This document shows positions 25,157-34,381 of a DNA stretch of 64,000 bases, one piece after another; position 1 is the stretch's first letter; every line of letters begins with the position of its first letter. The notes beneath the pieces were generated by a model that made no database searches, was not told the origin of the DNA, and saw only the letters and a list, made by a program, of their open reading frames with translations. Source of the DNA: Methylobacter luteus IMV-B-3098 (GTDB taxonomy: Bacteria > Pseudomonadota > Gammaproteobacteria > Methylococcales > Methylomonadaceae); assembly GCF_000427625.1 (NCBI RefSeq), contig NZ_KE386569.1, forward strand, positions 2,656,789 to 2,720,788. The letters are read 5' to 3'. The translations under genes were made by a program, and so were the position numbers.

Positions 25157-25990
25157 CTAAACTCCATAGCTATGGATATAATCCTCCAATTGCGAGATCT
25201 TATTGCTATAGTCGGACATCATTTTTTTTACTATATCGCCTATGCTGATCATTCCAATTAATTTATCCTGATCCATAACGGGCAAATGACGTGCATGCAT
25301 CGACGTCATTAATACCATGCACTGTTCAATAGAATCATCAGGATCAACATATATTGTATTGGCATCAATCATTTCAGAGACAGGCGCCTCCAGGCAACTT
25401 TCGTTCCTCAACACAAGCTGTTGCATATAGCCTCGTTCGGTAAAAATGCCCAAAAACTTGTTATCCTGATAAACCGCGATTGATCCGATATTATTGTCTA
25501 CCATCATTTTTATTGCATCCCGGGCTGTTGTCTGACCATCGGTAGAGAGGATATTGGGATTTTCCTTGTTTTTTAATATATCTTTTACTTTAAGCCGGCT
25601 TTTGATGCTGATTACTAATGGATTAACCAGACCTTTTGAATTAGCCAGCTCTCTGCTGCAATCCATCAATGCCTTAATGAGCTTGTTGGAACTTTGAGAC
25701 AGAGCCCCATCAGTTGCGATCAGCAATTTTGCATTCATCTTGTCATTGGTGTCGCCATGGGCAATTACTTCAGCCGCAATACGGTGAAATTGCTCATGAG
25801 CCATACATATCGCTTCGAATGACGACAGATGGTTGTAACGAGACCCTTCTTTGTCAATCCATTTTCCTAAATCGCAGGCATGGCTGTCTACCGCCTTCTT
25901 AATGTCCGGGGGAATACCTTCTTCAATATATTTTTTCAAAGCCGTTTTCCATTGAACGTGCATCTCAATGGCGTCATCGAATATATTCAT
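25157..25990 (-). CDS. CZB-domain plus tandem CBS-domain protein
   Basis: A 277-aa protein with two modules. Residues 1-120 match the chemoreceptor zinc-binding (CZB) domain: His11 (MHVQW), Cys39 with LGKW (HACDLGKW), His65 and His69 (MAHEQFHRI), the four zinc ligands. Residues 145-270 are a CBS pair: 'STDGQTTARDAIKMMVDNNI' with 'IAVYQDNKFLGIFTERGYM', then 'VDPDDSIEQCMVLMTSMHAR' with 'LPVMDQDKLIGMISIGDIVK'. CZB sensors are usually attached to chemoreceptors or diguanylate cyclases; pairing with CBS suggests a soluble sensor of zinc or oxidant and an adenosyl nucleotide. GGGGGAGGAA abuts the ATG. It is oriented with the GTPase-SIS gene upstream. Confidence 0.85.
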   Translation of the reverse strand: MNIFDDAIEMHVQWKTALKKYIEEGIPPDIKKAVDSHACDLGKWIDKEGSRYNHLSSFEAICMAHEQFHRIAAEVIAHGDTNDKMNAKLLIATDGALSQSSNKLIKALMDCSRELANSKGLVNPLVISIKSRLKVKDILKNKENPNILSTDGQTTARDAIKMMVDNNIGSIAVYQDNKFLGIFTERGYMQQLVLRNESCLEAPVSEMIDANTIYVDPDDSIEQCMVLMTSMHARHLPVMDQDKLIGMISIGDIVKKMMSDYSNKISQLEDYIHSYGV

Positions 25991-26115
25991 TTCCTCCCCC
26001 TCTAAATATTGAAAATTACTGATTCAGGGATGAGCGCAGGATTCCGATTTAGCTCTGCATGCTAATAAAAGCTTAAGTTTTTATCGTTGAGTCAGCTGAT
26101 AGCCGCACGCTTGTT

Positions 26116-27270
26116 TTATTTAATGCCCATTTTCTTGGTTGCAATCCGCTCCGGCATCATGAAATTGATGGAGTCTTCCCCGGTCAGCCCGCGCATGGCC
26201 GCCAGCGTACAGACTAGAGCATGGCCTATGCACAGATGAGCGGTTTGCACTCGGGTGCTGGAAGGCCCTTCCGGTTTGGCGCTGCTCTTGATGATGACGT
26301 CGGAATGTTCGCCAAGCGGTGTATGCCTGTTTTCGGTGATGGCTATTGTTTTCGCGCCCTTTTTGTGGGCAAGGCGCATCGCTTCATAGACAAAACCGGT
26401 CCCGCCTGACGCAGAAATGCCGATCAGCACGTCTTGGGGGTTTATGAAGCTGACGACATAGCGCGACAGCCCGCCTTCCTCTTCGGCGGTGCCCTTGGCA
26501 AACGAGACGGGATTAGCCTGGCTCAGGTTATTGGTCACCGGCAGACAGGTAACGCCTGTCTCATAAAACTGGCCGGCGATTTCTTCAGCCACCAGCGCGG
26601 ATGCACCGGCCCCTGTCACCACAACCTTGCCGCCGTTGTCGATACAGTTGGCAAGCAGTTCGAGCGCGCCAAGAAAACCGGCTTTTGCGGAGCGGATAGA
26701 CGAAAGAACGCCTTCAGCTTCCTGGCGCAGTGCATGTTCGAACATCTGGTTCGGCTCATCCAGTCCGGTGAAGTCGTAACCGACCATGAAGGGTCGGTTG
26801 ACATCAATAAGCTGGCCGACCGAGTCGATAAGAACCCGATTTTCCCATTCATATTCCTCAAACTCCAGAGTCGTCCCGGGCATATTGGAAATTTTAAGCT
26901 GTTTGCCGGTCAAATGGGCGATCAGGCTGGTTTTTCCGGTGTTGAATATGCCCAGGACCGATATTCTTGAGTTTTCCGGAAAGAGGTTTTTGATCAGCTC
27001 TTTTAAACCTTGCGTATTCTGATTCGTCAGCAGTGACATCGGCAATACGCTGCAAGTCAGCTCCTTTTCCAGTTCGGCCAGTTCTTCGGCATTGACCAGG
27101 TCGATTTTGTTGCCTATGACGACATGAGGCAGACCGTTTTGATGAATGGCTTCAAGAAAAATTTTAGTGGTGGGAATTTGCGGATCGAAAGCATTGATCA
27201 TCAGGATAGCCCCCGATGCGTTGAGGCTTTCAAACGAAGTTATCATTTTCTTGGATACGCGTGTGCTCAT
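26116..27270 (-). CDS. circularly permuted GTPase fused to SIS domain
   Basis: A 384-aa fusion. The first 165 residues carry GTPase motifs in permuted order: G4 NKID (54-57), then G1 'GIFNTGKTS' (107-115), G2 'PGTT' (131-134) and G3 'DSVGQ' (149-153), the order of RsgA/YlqF-like GTPases, although the G3 proline of DTPG is lost. Residues about 195-360 are a SIS (sugar isomerase) domain: 'NGGKVVVTGAGASALVAEEI', 'VLIGISASGGTGFVYEA' and 'AKTIAITENRHTPLGEHSDV'. SIS domains bind phosphosugars and the E in ITEN is typical. The gene lies upstream of the CZB-CBS gene on the same strand and faces glmM. A phosphosugar-sensing GTPase is plausible; the function is not known. Confidence 0.88.
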   Translation of the reverse strand: MSTRVSKKMITSFESLNASGAILMINAFDPQIPTTKIFLEAIHQNGLPHVVIGNKIDLVNAEELAELEKELTCSVLPMSLLTNQNTQGLKELIKNLFPENSRISVLGIFNTGKTSLIAHLTGKQLKISNMPGTTLEFEEYEWENRVLIDSVGQLIDVNRPFMVGYDFTGLDEPNQMFEHALRQEAEGVLSSIRSAKAGFLGALELLANCIDNGGKVVVTGAGASALVAEEIAGQFYETGVTCLPVTNNLSQANPVSFAKGTAEEEGGLSRYVVSFINPQDVLIGISASGGTGFVYEAMRLAHKKGAKTIAITENRHTPLGEHSDVIIKSSAKPEGPSSTRVQTAHLCIGHALVCTLAAMRGLTGEDSINFMMPERIATKKMGIK

Positions 27271-28119
27271 ATGAATTATCCGTCTGAATAATAGGATTAA
27301 AGTTCGGGTTTAACCTCTGCCATGATGATTGACGACGTGCCAAATTTGATTATTGCCAATATTGGAATTGGCATCAAAAATCACTGCGGCCTTCCATACT
27401 CATAAACGCTGTCAATTACGAAATGAGATTGAAGGTGATGCGACTCTCACCGCAAAAATAATTTGTGATCAATTTGACAGCGCTTTTGAAAAAAGTTTTC
27501 TACTTTTTCTCACCCCGGCAGTGATTGTTCTCGCCTTTCAATGGAGCCGGTTTGAGAAAAGCCTTTAGAAAAATTCTTCGTTGCATACGAAAGGATGCGA
27601 ATGGGAAATAGAGCGAGTTATGGCGGCGATTGAAGGAAAATAAAGCTTTCATGTTGTTTTCTAAAAGTACTAAGTCAATGGATGCCGATGGATGGTTGTT
27701 AACCTATAACAATATCCGTGCCAACTTTGAAATTATGAAAAGCCTCCGTTATATCAGTGGCTTGACTGGATTTATTCATGAAGTGATTCGAGAGATGCTT
27801 GTGGGCATGAGACAGATCAGTGTCTCGCATCTGTCTCATGAGACGGTCTTGAGACACTATTAGGCATTACGGGATTATGCGCTGAACATGACTGCTTCAT
27901 CAGCGGGAGATGAAGCGCGGCTAATTCCGTCTTATTGATAGCGTCGCGTTTTTCTCAATAATTTAACGGAACCTGTGTACCGTCTCATTAGCTCTTAACT
28001 CGTATGTTAATGATTGTTTCTTTGCGGAAAGAAAGTTCAGATCGATCAAAACAGATCAGGCGGTTTCTGCAGCATGCACCGGCAAAAATCATGTTCGTTA
28101 GGCATTGGCGAGGTCGATT
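27271..28119. other. long intergenic region upstream of glmM
   Basis: About 850 bases without a convincing gene; open frames at 27353-27568 and 27630-27863 lack family features. Near 27893-27915 there is an 8-bp hairpin, GCTTCATC-N7-GATGAAGC. Around 27807-27858 lies a cluster of GAGAC/GTCTC palindromes listed separately. Confidence 0.4.
27807..27858 (+). other. interlocking inverted repeats (possible pseudoknot)
   Basis: ATGAGACAGAT (27807-27817) pairs with ATCTGTCTCAT (27829-27839). In its loop, AGTGTCTC (27819-27826) can pair with GAGACACT (27851-27858), which lies outside the stem, so the two stems together have H-type pseudoknot topology. A 12-bp palindrome GTCTCATGAGAC also overlaps (27833-27844). 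Confidence 0.45.
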
Positions 28120-29496
28120 ATGTACAAACAGACAAACAATTTTAAGTTATTCGGCACTGACGGCATTCGCGGCGTGGCCAATCAATATCCAATGCAGCCC
28201 CATATCATCGTGGAACTCGGCAAGGCGATGGGGACCATCTTGAGCCAGCAAGCGCCGCCTCATACTGTTCCTAAAGTGGTCATCGGCCGGGACACCCGCC
28301 TGTCCGGCGCCATGATCGAAATGGCTCTGACCGCAGGCCTGCTTGCCACCGGGGTTGAAGTGCTATTGATCGGAGTATTGCCGACGCCGGGCATCAGCTT
28401 TATCACCCGCAATATGCGCGCATCCGCCGGCGTTGTGATTTCAGCCAGCCACAATCCCTTCTACGATAACGGCATTAAAATCTTTGGCTCCAACGGTTTT
28501 AAAATCTCCGACGAGACAGAAGCCGAAATAGAACGGATGGTCAAGGAAGAGAATTTGCGGCCTTATCTTGTGCAGCGGGAGCGTATCGGCAAAAGCAGTC
28601 GCATCGAGGATACCAACGGGCGCTATATAGTCTATGTGAAAAGGACTTTTCCTCTGGAGTACAAGCTCGATGGCGTGCGCATCGTACTCGACACGGCCAA
28701 CGGCGCCGCCTATAAAGTCGCGCCCGCCATATTTTCCGAGCTCGGGGCGGAAGTTATCCAGATAGACAATACCCCTGACGGAACCAATATCAACGCGGAG
28801 TGCGGCGCCTTGTTTCCGCATGTGATCTCCGATGCTGTACGGACCTATCGTGCGGATGTGGGCATAAGCCTGGACGGCGACGCCGACCGGCTCCTCATGG
28901 TCGATGAAAACGGCGATGTGGTAAATGGCGATCATCTCCTGGGCATATCCGCCTTTCATATGAAAAAGAAAGGCCGATTGCGCAATAATACGCTGGTCGT
29001 CACGCACATGAGCAATTACGGCCTTGAAAAGAAAATGCTGGAAAACGATATCAATGTCGTCAGGGTGGACGTCGGCGACAGAGTCGTGGTCGAAGAAATG
29101 CGCCGGCTGAACGCCAACCTGGGCGGCGAGCAGTCCGGTCATATCATTCATCTGGACCATACGACCACCGGCGATGGCTGCATCGCCGCCCTTTGCACAC
29201 TGGGGCTCATGATAGAAACCGGCCAGAAGATGAGCGAACTCAATCGGCTGGTGGAGGATGTTCCCCAGAAGCAGATCAATGTCAGAGTCGGAAATAAAAC
29301 CGGCTTTGATCAAATCAAGGGCTATCCGGAGCTGATTCAGCGGATTGAAAGCGAGCTGAGCGGACAAGGACGCGTCCTTGTCCGGTATTCCGGAACCGAG
29401 CCACTGGTCCGTATTCTGGTTGAAGGCAATGATCAATATCAAATTGATCAGTTTGCCGAAGAAATAGCCGACCTGCTGCGGAAAGAGCTGTGCTGA
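28120..29496 (+). CDS. glmM: phosphoglucosamine mutase
   Basis: A 458-aa alpha-D-phosphohexomutase of the GlmM class, slightly longer than the usual 445. It interconverts glucosamine 6-phosphate and 1-phosphate, feeding UDP-GlcNAc for peptidoglycan, LPS and exopolysaccharide. Motifs: N-terminal 'FKLFGTDGIRGVAN', the phosphoserine loop 'VVISASHNPFYDNGIK' (catalytic Ser110), the magnesium loop 'GISLDGDADRLLMVD', 'GGEQSGHI' (sugar specificity) and the phosphate-binding 'RYSGTEPLVRILVEG'. The ATG at 28120 is used; a TTG at 28105 would add five residues. It converges on the nfr/wec cluster and sits beside the SIS-GTPase, so it may serve that polysaccharide; whether another glmM exists elsewhere is unknown. 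Confidence 0.92.
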   Translation: MYKQTNNFKLFGTDGIRGVANQYPMQPHIIVELGKAMGTILSQQAPPHTVPKVVIGRDTRLSGAMIEMALTAGLLATGVEVLLIGVLPTPGISFITRNMRASAGVVISASHNPFYDNGIKIFGSNGFKISDETEAEIERMVKEENLRPYLVQRERIGKSSRIEDTNGRYIVYVKRTFPLEYKLDGVRIVLDTANGAAYKVAPAIFSELGAEVIQIDNTPDGTNINAECGALFPHVISDAVRTYRADVGISLDGDADRLLMVDENGDVVNGDHLLGISAFHMKKKGRLRNNTLVVTHMSNYGLEKKMLENDINVVRVDVGDRVVVEEMRRLNANLGGEQSGHIIHLDHTTTGDGCIAALCTLGLMIETGQKMSELNRLVEDVPQKQINVRVGNKTGFDQIKGYPELIQRIESELSGQGRVLVRYSGTEPLVRILVEGNDQYQIDQFAEEIADLLRKELC

Positions 29497-29511
29497 TTTT
29501 GCCTGTTCCGA

Positions 29512-30576
29512 TTATCGGCGGCTGACAGGCCGCGCTAAATTGCGCTGTGCATGGAAATACCCGAAAAGCTGTCGGGCATCGTCCCCCGCATCGGGCGTCA
29601 TATAGTCAGGAATGCTGAACGCCCACAATTCAGGTGAATAAAGCGAGGCGATTTTCATCTGTTTCAAAATTCGTTCCAGCGGAGCCGGAACCGCCTTGAA
29701 GGGCTGGTTATTAATTGGCGTGCCGGCAATCTGCTGAAACACTTCGACAATCACATCGAATTTTCTATGGGCGAACTCCGCAGCCCAGTGAACCGCATCC
29801 ACGTAGGCCGGCAGTTGCTCCAGCGTCAATTTGTTAACGCCTACGCCATCCTGAAAAAGCACGATATCGACGGGGGCTCGGGTCAGTATTTCATACCAGA
29901 ATTCCGTCAACCGCTCAGGCGAAAGTGCCGCATTGGAAAAGCCCGACAGGACGACCTTCTTGTCCGGCGTCAATTGGTGCAACTGGCTGGACAGAGATTG
30001 CAAATAATTGACCAGCAGTTCACGTTTCTCTTTTGTATTCCAGTTAACGTCATCAATTTCGTCGGTTAAGTACCAACCGGAAAAAGAGCGGTGACTTTGT
30101 AGAAAAGGAGCCGATATTCTGGCAAGTTGCACATTCTTTTCATTCAGATTTTGCAGGTAGGTTTTAACCGACTGCGCATCCAGGCCGATTCTTTTCCAGT
30201 ATCCGGCATCATAATTCAGTCCCACATAAAGCTTTATTTTGTATTGATCGGCCAACTCGAGAATTGTTTTCAGTTCAGGCCGAATGGCGGGCAAGCCCGG
30301 CCCATACGGAAAAGTGGAATTTTGATCATTAAAGGCGGACCACTGAATGATCAGTTTTTTAACGCCCAGTGTTCTGAAATAGCAAAACAGCCTTGCCCAT
30401 TGGGTCAGCGTCCATTGAGAACGGGATTCCACAAGCTGCAGGAAAGTGCCTGAAAAATGCAAGGGTTTGGCATGGGGCGGGGCCGGGTGGCGTTGTCGCT
30501 CGTTCGCCCAATCGCATGCACTTGCGAGAAAAATCATTATGAAAATTGCGGTGATTCTGTAAAACCTGCGCACCAT
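29512..30576 (-). CDS. DUF4434 family lipoprotein (TIM-barrel glycoside hydrolase-like)
   Basis: A 354-aa protein with a signal peptide ending in a lipobox-like ASAC (residues 18-21), so probably an outer-membrane lipoprotein. The rest matches a DUF4434-type (beta/alpha)8 barrel: 'FSGTFLQLVESRSQWTLTQW', 'LGVKKLIIQWSAF', 'YVGLNYDAGYWK', 'FSGWYLTDEIDDVNW' (acidic pair placed like GH catalytic residues) and 'APVDIVLFQDGVGVNKLTLE'. It is the last gene of a minus-strand set, 16 bases after nfrA, and may trim or modify the exported polymer. GAGG before the ATG. Predicted glycosidase activity is inference. Confidence 0.78.
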   Translation of the reverse strand: MVRRFYRITAIFIMIFLASACDWANERQRHPAPPHAKPLHFSGTFLQLVESRSQWTLTQWARLFCYFRTLGVKKLIIQWSAFNDQNSTFPYGPGLPAIRPELKTILELADQYKIKLYVGLNYDAGYWKRIGLDAQSVKTYLQNLNEKNVQLARISAPFLQSHRSFSGWYLTDEIDDVNWNTKEKRELLVNYLQSLSSQLHQLTPDKKVVLSGFSNAALSPERLTEFWYEILTRAPVDIVLFQDGVGVNKLTLEQLPAYVDAVHWAAEFAHRKFDVIVEVFQQIAGTPINNQPFKAVPAPLERILKQMKIASLYSPELWAFSIPDYMTPDAGDDARQLFGYFHAQRNLARPVSRR

Positions 30577-30591
30577 ACGTATCCTCAGTCA

Positions 30592-33500
30592 TCAGTATCT
30601 TAAGACGCCGGTTAAGATAAACCCCCCATCGATGTTTGAAAGCCCCGTCTTATACTGGGCCAGCAATTCAATGCTTGAGCGGGCCGACGTATAACGCGAC
30701 TCGTTGAAGAAATAACGGAAAGAAAATCCGCCGCCGCCTTCAAGATAAGAAATGTTGGCGTCATCATGATCCTGAGTTCTTCCGTCCAGCACCAGATGCG
30801 GCGTAACCAGCAACGCATCGTAAAAATTGAAGCTGTAACCCTGGCGCATTTCGCCATAAAAAGCCACTATGCCGGGATCGTTGACGAAATAACCGAGATC
30901 GGCATAGACCGTTGAATAATTCCATGACGACTGCCCCGGCTTCATCTCATCGCCATTGTTCCATCCGTAGGAAGCGCGCAGCAGCCAGTCATTGACCGCA
31001 TCGCCTCCCACTTTGAACAGGTGCTCGGCGGAGACATAAAAGTCCAGCTTGCGGAACGGCTTGTAGCGCAGGCCGACGCCGCCCTGAACCGAGTCGGAAT
31101 CCACGTTCAAGCCGCCGGGCGGCGCATTCCACAAAAAGCGGGTGAACACCTGGAATATTCTTTCATTCCTCAAGCCAATGACCGGCGGCTGAAAGGCCAG
31201 TTCCACGCCGCCCTGGGAAGGAATGACGCCGCCCAGAATGCCGCCTTGGGTCGTGTTGCGGAAATCGCCTTTACTGTCCGGGATACGCAAGGTCTGGTAT
31301 GCCGTAAAATCAAAGTAATTGGTCAGTTTCTCCACTTCCCGGCGCAAACGGTAATTTTCAATTTCTTGTTCAGTGAGGGTTTTCGTTGAATCCGGATACT
31401 GCGCGGAAACATCGATCGCCTGCCTGAACCAATGCGCGGCCTTTTCATTGTCGGGTATGCGCGAGTTGAAATAGCCCAGGTTCTTGAGCAAATCGACCCG
31501 CTTGGGTTCTTCAGCGGCGACCTGTTCAAGCAGCCTGCTCGCCTCGGCCGGTTTGCCGGCATTGGCATACGCATAAGCCAGCGTTTCCTTAAAGGCCGGA
31601 TTCGACGGTTCCAGCGCTGCGGCCTGCCGGAGTTCTGCCAGCGCCGCATCCGGCTGATTGGCTTTCTGGTAAAGCAATCCCAGCTGATAATGACGGCCCG
31701 GCGTTTTTTCAAGATCCAAGGCGCGTTTTTGCGCCCCGATGGCGTCATTAAGCGCTTGGTCCGCTTCATACAGCAAGGCTAGATCGTCCCAGCGCTGCGC
31801 TTTGACCGCGTCATCGGGCAACGATTTTTCATCGATGCCTTGCAGCACGGCCTTGGCTTCCGCATTGCGGTTCAACAGCCTGAGCCCGTGCGCATAGCTG
31901 ACTGAAATCAAAAGGTCCGGGGTCACCGACAGCGACTCCCGCCAGACCCTGACCGCCTTATCGTAATCGTTCTGTTCGGCGTAGAGATAGCCCAGTTCAT
32001 CCAGCAACGCTTTGCTGTCTTTCTTATCCAGCTGCTGCCTGAAAAGCCGGGCTTCCTCAAGATGCGCTATCGCTTCCTTGGGCCTGTTCAGCTTGCGGTA
32101 AATCTGGCCCATGATCAGCAGCGTGGCAGGGTCCCGGTTGTGTTCCAGCGCTTCGGAAAACTGTTCGAGCGCTTCCTGCCAGCGCTGCTGCCTGAATAAT
32201 ATATAACCCAGATTCACATGCGCGTCTTCATAGTCCCTGCCGGTTACAATGGCTTTATCCAGATAGTCGGCCGCGACGTCGTTCTGCCCTAACTGAGTGT
32301 AAACAAAGGACAGGCTCTCATAAATTTTAGCCCTATCGCGTGCAGCGAGTTTATGGCCGGCGAGCAGCTGCCGGTAGTTTTGTTCCGCCGCCTGCCAACG
32401 GCCGAGCTTTACATTCAGATTGGCCAGGCTTTTCAAGCCGCGCGCCGTGGGGCTGATCGCGACGGCTTTCTGAAAGTAGCCCAACGCCTTTTCGGGTTCG
32501 CCGGTCTTGACGGCCGTTTCGCCTAATGTGTACAGCAAGGCCGGATCATTCTGCGTGAGCGCGGCGGCGCGCTCCAGAGCGGAACGAGCTTCAGGATATT
32601 GGCCCTGCTCATAATGGATCATGCCCATCTGCGCCAGCACCGAGGCTTTTTGCGGCTCATCCAGCCCGAGCTTTAAAGCGCTTTCATAGTGCGCCAGCGC
32701 CTGCCGGTTGTCGTGACCAGACCGATAAAGATTGGCCAGCTTCAGGTGAACTTGCGCCGTCGGGATGATTTTCAGCAGACGCCGGTAAGTCTCAAGCGCG
32801 GCGGCCGTGTCCTTTTCCGCTTCCTGCAGCGCCGCCAGCGCCTCGAGGCTGCGCCGGTCCCCGCCGATGGCGGCCGCTTGCCGGAAAGCGTCCGCCGACT
32901 CTTTCTGGCGGTTCAACTGTTGATAACAGTAACCCAGTGACATCAGCGTCCGGCGCCGGTCATCGGGTTCCTTGATGGTTTCGGACAGCCTGGCGTATTC
33001 GGCGCAAGCCTCATCGAACTGGCGGGTTTCATTGAGCAGATTGGCCAGAAATTCCCTGTCCCGGCTGTTGTCCTCTCTGGCCAGCGCATTTTTAATCCAT
33101 TTGATGGCGTTGTTCCGGTCTTTTAGATTGTACGCCGCATAAGCCAGACCGCGCATCGCCTTCAGGTCATTCGGGGCCAGTTGCAGAATCCGTTCATTGG
33201 TGCGTTTGGCTTCCGTCCAGTTGTTCAGTTTGGCGTACGTTTCGGCCAGCGCACGAAGTCCCCTGAGCCGGTCGGCATCGAGGCGCGCCAGCTTCACTGC
33301 GGATTGATAGGCTGAAACGGCATCGGTCGTGCGGGAAAGCTCTTCCAGCACCACGCCTTTCCGGTAATAGGCGGCAAAGCCGGGGGACACCTCGGCCAGT
33401 TTTTCCAGCAGGTCATGCGCCTGTTGGTACTGCTTGTGTTGAATGCTGATATCGATTCTGGAATTGAGCGCGAAGCGCCAGTCGCCGGCCTGGGCATCGG

Positions 33501-33987
33501 GATTGGCCAGTACGGCGTCAAAATCCCTGTTGGCGCCCTGGTAATCGCCCAGCGCCTGTTTGGCAAGGCCCCGGTATGACCAGGCCGGAATGAGTTCCGG
33601 GTGGCTCTTGATAATGATGTCCATCTGTTCGATGACTTGCGGAAATTTTCGGTTCTTGTACAAGAACATGCCATAGGCCATGCGCGCCTTGACATCCAGG
33701 GGATCGATGCTGAGATAGCGTTCGAATTCGGCAACGGCTTCTTCGGTTTTGCCGGCCGCGGCCAGCCTTTCCGCTTTATCCAGATGCGGAAAACCGCTGA
33801 ATTCCCGCATTTCCTTCTGGATAAAATTCTCATTCCGCTCTATCCGGATTTTGTCGAGATAACGATTGACATCGGCTTCGGGGGGCGGTTTTGCGGCAAA
33901 GGTCATCCCGGAAAAAAGGCAATACCCCAGGCCTAAAAGCGCTCGTCGGTACAGTTGAAATAAACTGCTCGAATCCTTGTCTGCCAT
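30592..33987 (-). CDS. nfrA: NfrA-like TPR and outer-membrane barrel protein
   Basis: An 1131-aa protein: signal peptide (hydrophobic stretch ending in GMTFAA), then about 20 TPR repeats (residues 60-830; for example 'KARMAYGMFLYKNRKFPQVI', 'PALLYTLGETAVKTGEPEKA'), then a C-terminal beta-barrel domain (900-1131) with 'LRYKPFRKLDFYVSAEHLFK', 'YADLGYFVNDPGIVAFYGEM' and a final aromatic residue (VLRY), the NfrA C-terminal domain. E. coli NfrA is the phage N4 receptor, an outer-membrane exporter for a ManNAc-containing polymer. The start at 33987 is chosen for the signal peptide; an ATG at 34086 would precede it with 33 non-conserved residues. It lies downstream of the glycosyltransferase. Confidence 0.88.
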   Translation of the reverse strand: MADKDSSSLFQLYRRALLGLGYCLFSGMTFAAKPPPEADVNRYLDKIRIERNENFIQKEMREFSGFPHLDKAERLAAAGKTEEAVAEFERYLSIDPLDVKARMAYGMFLYKNRKFPQVIEQMDIIIKSHPELIPAWSYRGLAKQALGDYQGANRDFDAVLANPDAQAGDWRFALNSRIDISIQHKQYQQAHDLLEKLAEVSPGFAAYYRKGVVLEELSRTTDAVSAYQSAVKLARLDADRLRGLRALAETYAKLNNWTEAKRTNERILQLAPNDLKAMRGLAYAAYNLKDRNNAIKWIKNALAREDNSRDREFLANLLNETRQFDEACAEYARLSETIKEPDDRRRTLMSLGYCYQQLNRQKESADAFRQAAAIGGDRRSLEALAALQEAEKDTAAALETYRRLLKIIPTAQVHLKLANLYRSGHDNRQALAHYESALKLGLDEPQKASVLAQMGMIHYEQGQYPEARSALERAAALTQNDPALLYTLGETAVKTGEPEKALGYFQKAVAISPTARGLKSLANLNVKLGRWQAAEQNYRQLLAGHKLAARDRAKIYESLSFVYTQLGQNDVAADYLDKAIVTGRDYEDAHVNLGYILFRQQRWQEALEQFSEALEHNRDPATLLIMGQIYRKLNRPKEAIAHLEEARLFRQQLDKKDSKALLDELGYLYAEQNDYDKAVRVWRESLSVTPDLLISVSYAHGLRLLNRNAEAKAVLQGIDEKSLPDDAVKAQRWDDLALLYEADQALNDAIGAQKRALDLEKTPGRHYQLGLLYQKANQPDAALAELRQAAALEPSNPAFKETLAYAYANAGKPAEASRLLEQVAAEEPKRVDLLKNLGYFNSRIPDNEKAAHWFRQAIDVSAQYPDSTKTLTEQEIENYRLRREVEKLTNYFDFTAYQTLRIPDSKGDFRNTTQGGILGGVIPSQGGVELAFQPPVIGLRNERIFQVFTRFLWNAPPGGLNVDSDSVQGGVGLRYKPFRKLDFYVSAEHLFKVGGDAVNDWLLRASYGWNNGDEMKPGQSSWNYSTVYADLGYFVNDPGIVAFYGEMRQGYSFNFYDALLVTPHLVLDGRTQDHDDANISYLEGGGGFSFRYFFNESRYTSARSSIELLAQYKTGLSNIDGGFILTGVLRY

Positions 33988-34092
33988 GGTCGGTTTATCT
34001 CTTCTTATTGTTATATGAAAATGCACGGGACATGCCGCATTCTGATGAAGCGCTTTGCCGGTTAATCCCCTCGGGAAACGCAGCAAAAGACT

Positions 34093-34278
34093 CTACAATA
34101 AATCATCAGCCGCCAATTGTTGTGCGCCTTGTTTCTGAGGTTTTTTGACTATCAGGTCTTGCGGGTTGACCAGTGAGTTAGCGTTATAGTGCGAAGCTAG
34201 TACGGTAATGCTATCACCCTTTTTTTGCAAGTTTGCAAAAAAGGGTGTTCTGAATTTCCCGGCGGGTGCCGATATCAA
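34093..34278 (-). CDS. possible small ORF between nfrB-like and nfrA genes
   Basis: An open frame of 61 codons with a TTG start lies between the glycosyltransferase and nfrA, ending 'IVKKPQKQGAQQLAADDLL'. AGGAG is present upstream but at a poor distance, and the frame crosses a strong hairpin (34215-34247). I do not recognise it; it may be a small protein, a gene remnant or chance. Low confidence. Confidence 0.25.
   Translation of the reverse strand: MISAPAGKFRTPFFANLQKKGDSITVLASHYNANSLVNPQDLIVKKPQKQGAQQLAADDLL
34215..34247 (+). other. A/T-run hairpin between nfrB-like and nfrA
   Basis: CACCCTTTTTTT... pairs with ...AAAAAAGGGTG over 34215-34247 with a very short central loop, a nearly perfect fold-back. 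In either strand it has a homopolymer arm and could pause polymerase or reduce nfrA expression relative to the upstream gene. Confidence 0.5.
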
Positions 34279-34301
34279 TGCCGTCAGCTGTATTTAGCTC
34301 C

Positions 34302-34329
34302 TGTAAGGGCGAATGAATTCGCCCTTACA
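34302..34329. repeat. 12-bp palindromic repeat (REP-like)
   Basis: TGTAAGGGCGAA-TGAA-TTCGCCCTTACA, a perfect 12-bp stem with four-base loop. A related element with the same GCGAATxxATTCGC heart occurs at 55504-55570, so this is probably a dispersed palindromic repeat family. Confidence 0.6.
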
Positions 34330-34381
34330 CAAGGCCGATTTCATCAACAAACCGGAAAGTTATTTTTAACCGAATCCTTAA

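Noticed and set aside
27353-27863. Two short frames (71 and 77 codons) in the spacer before glmM
   Set aside because: No start signal or family features; the second overlaps a palindrome cluster.
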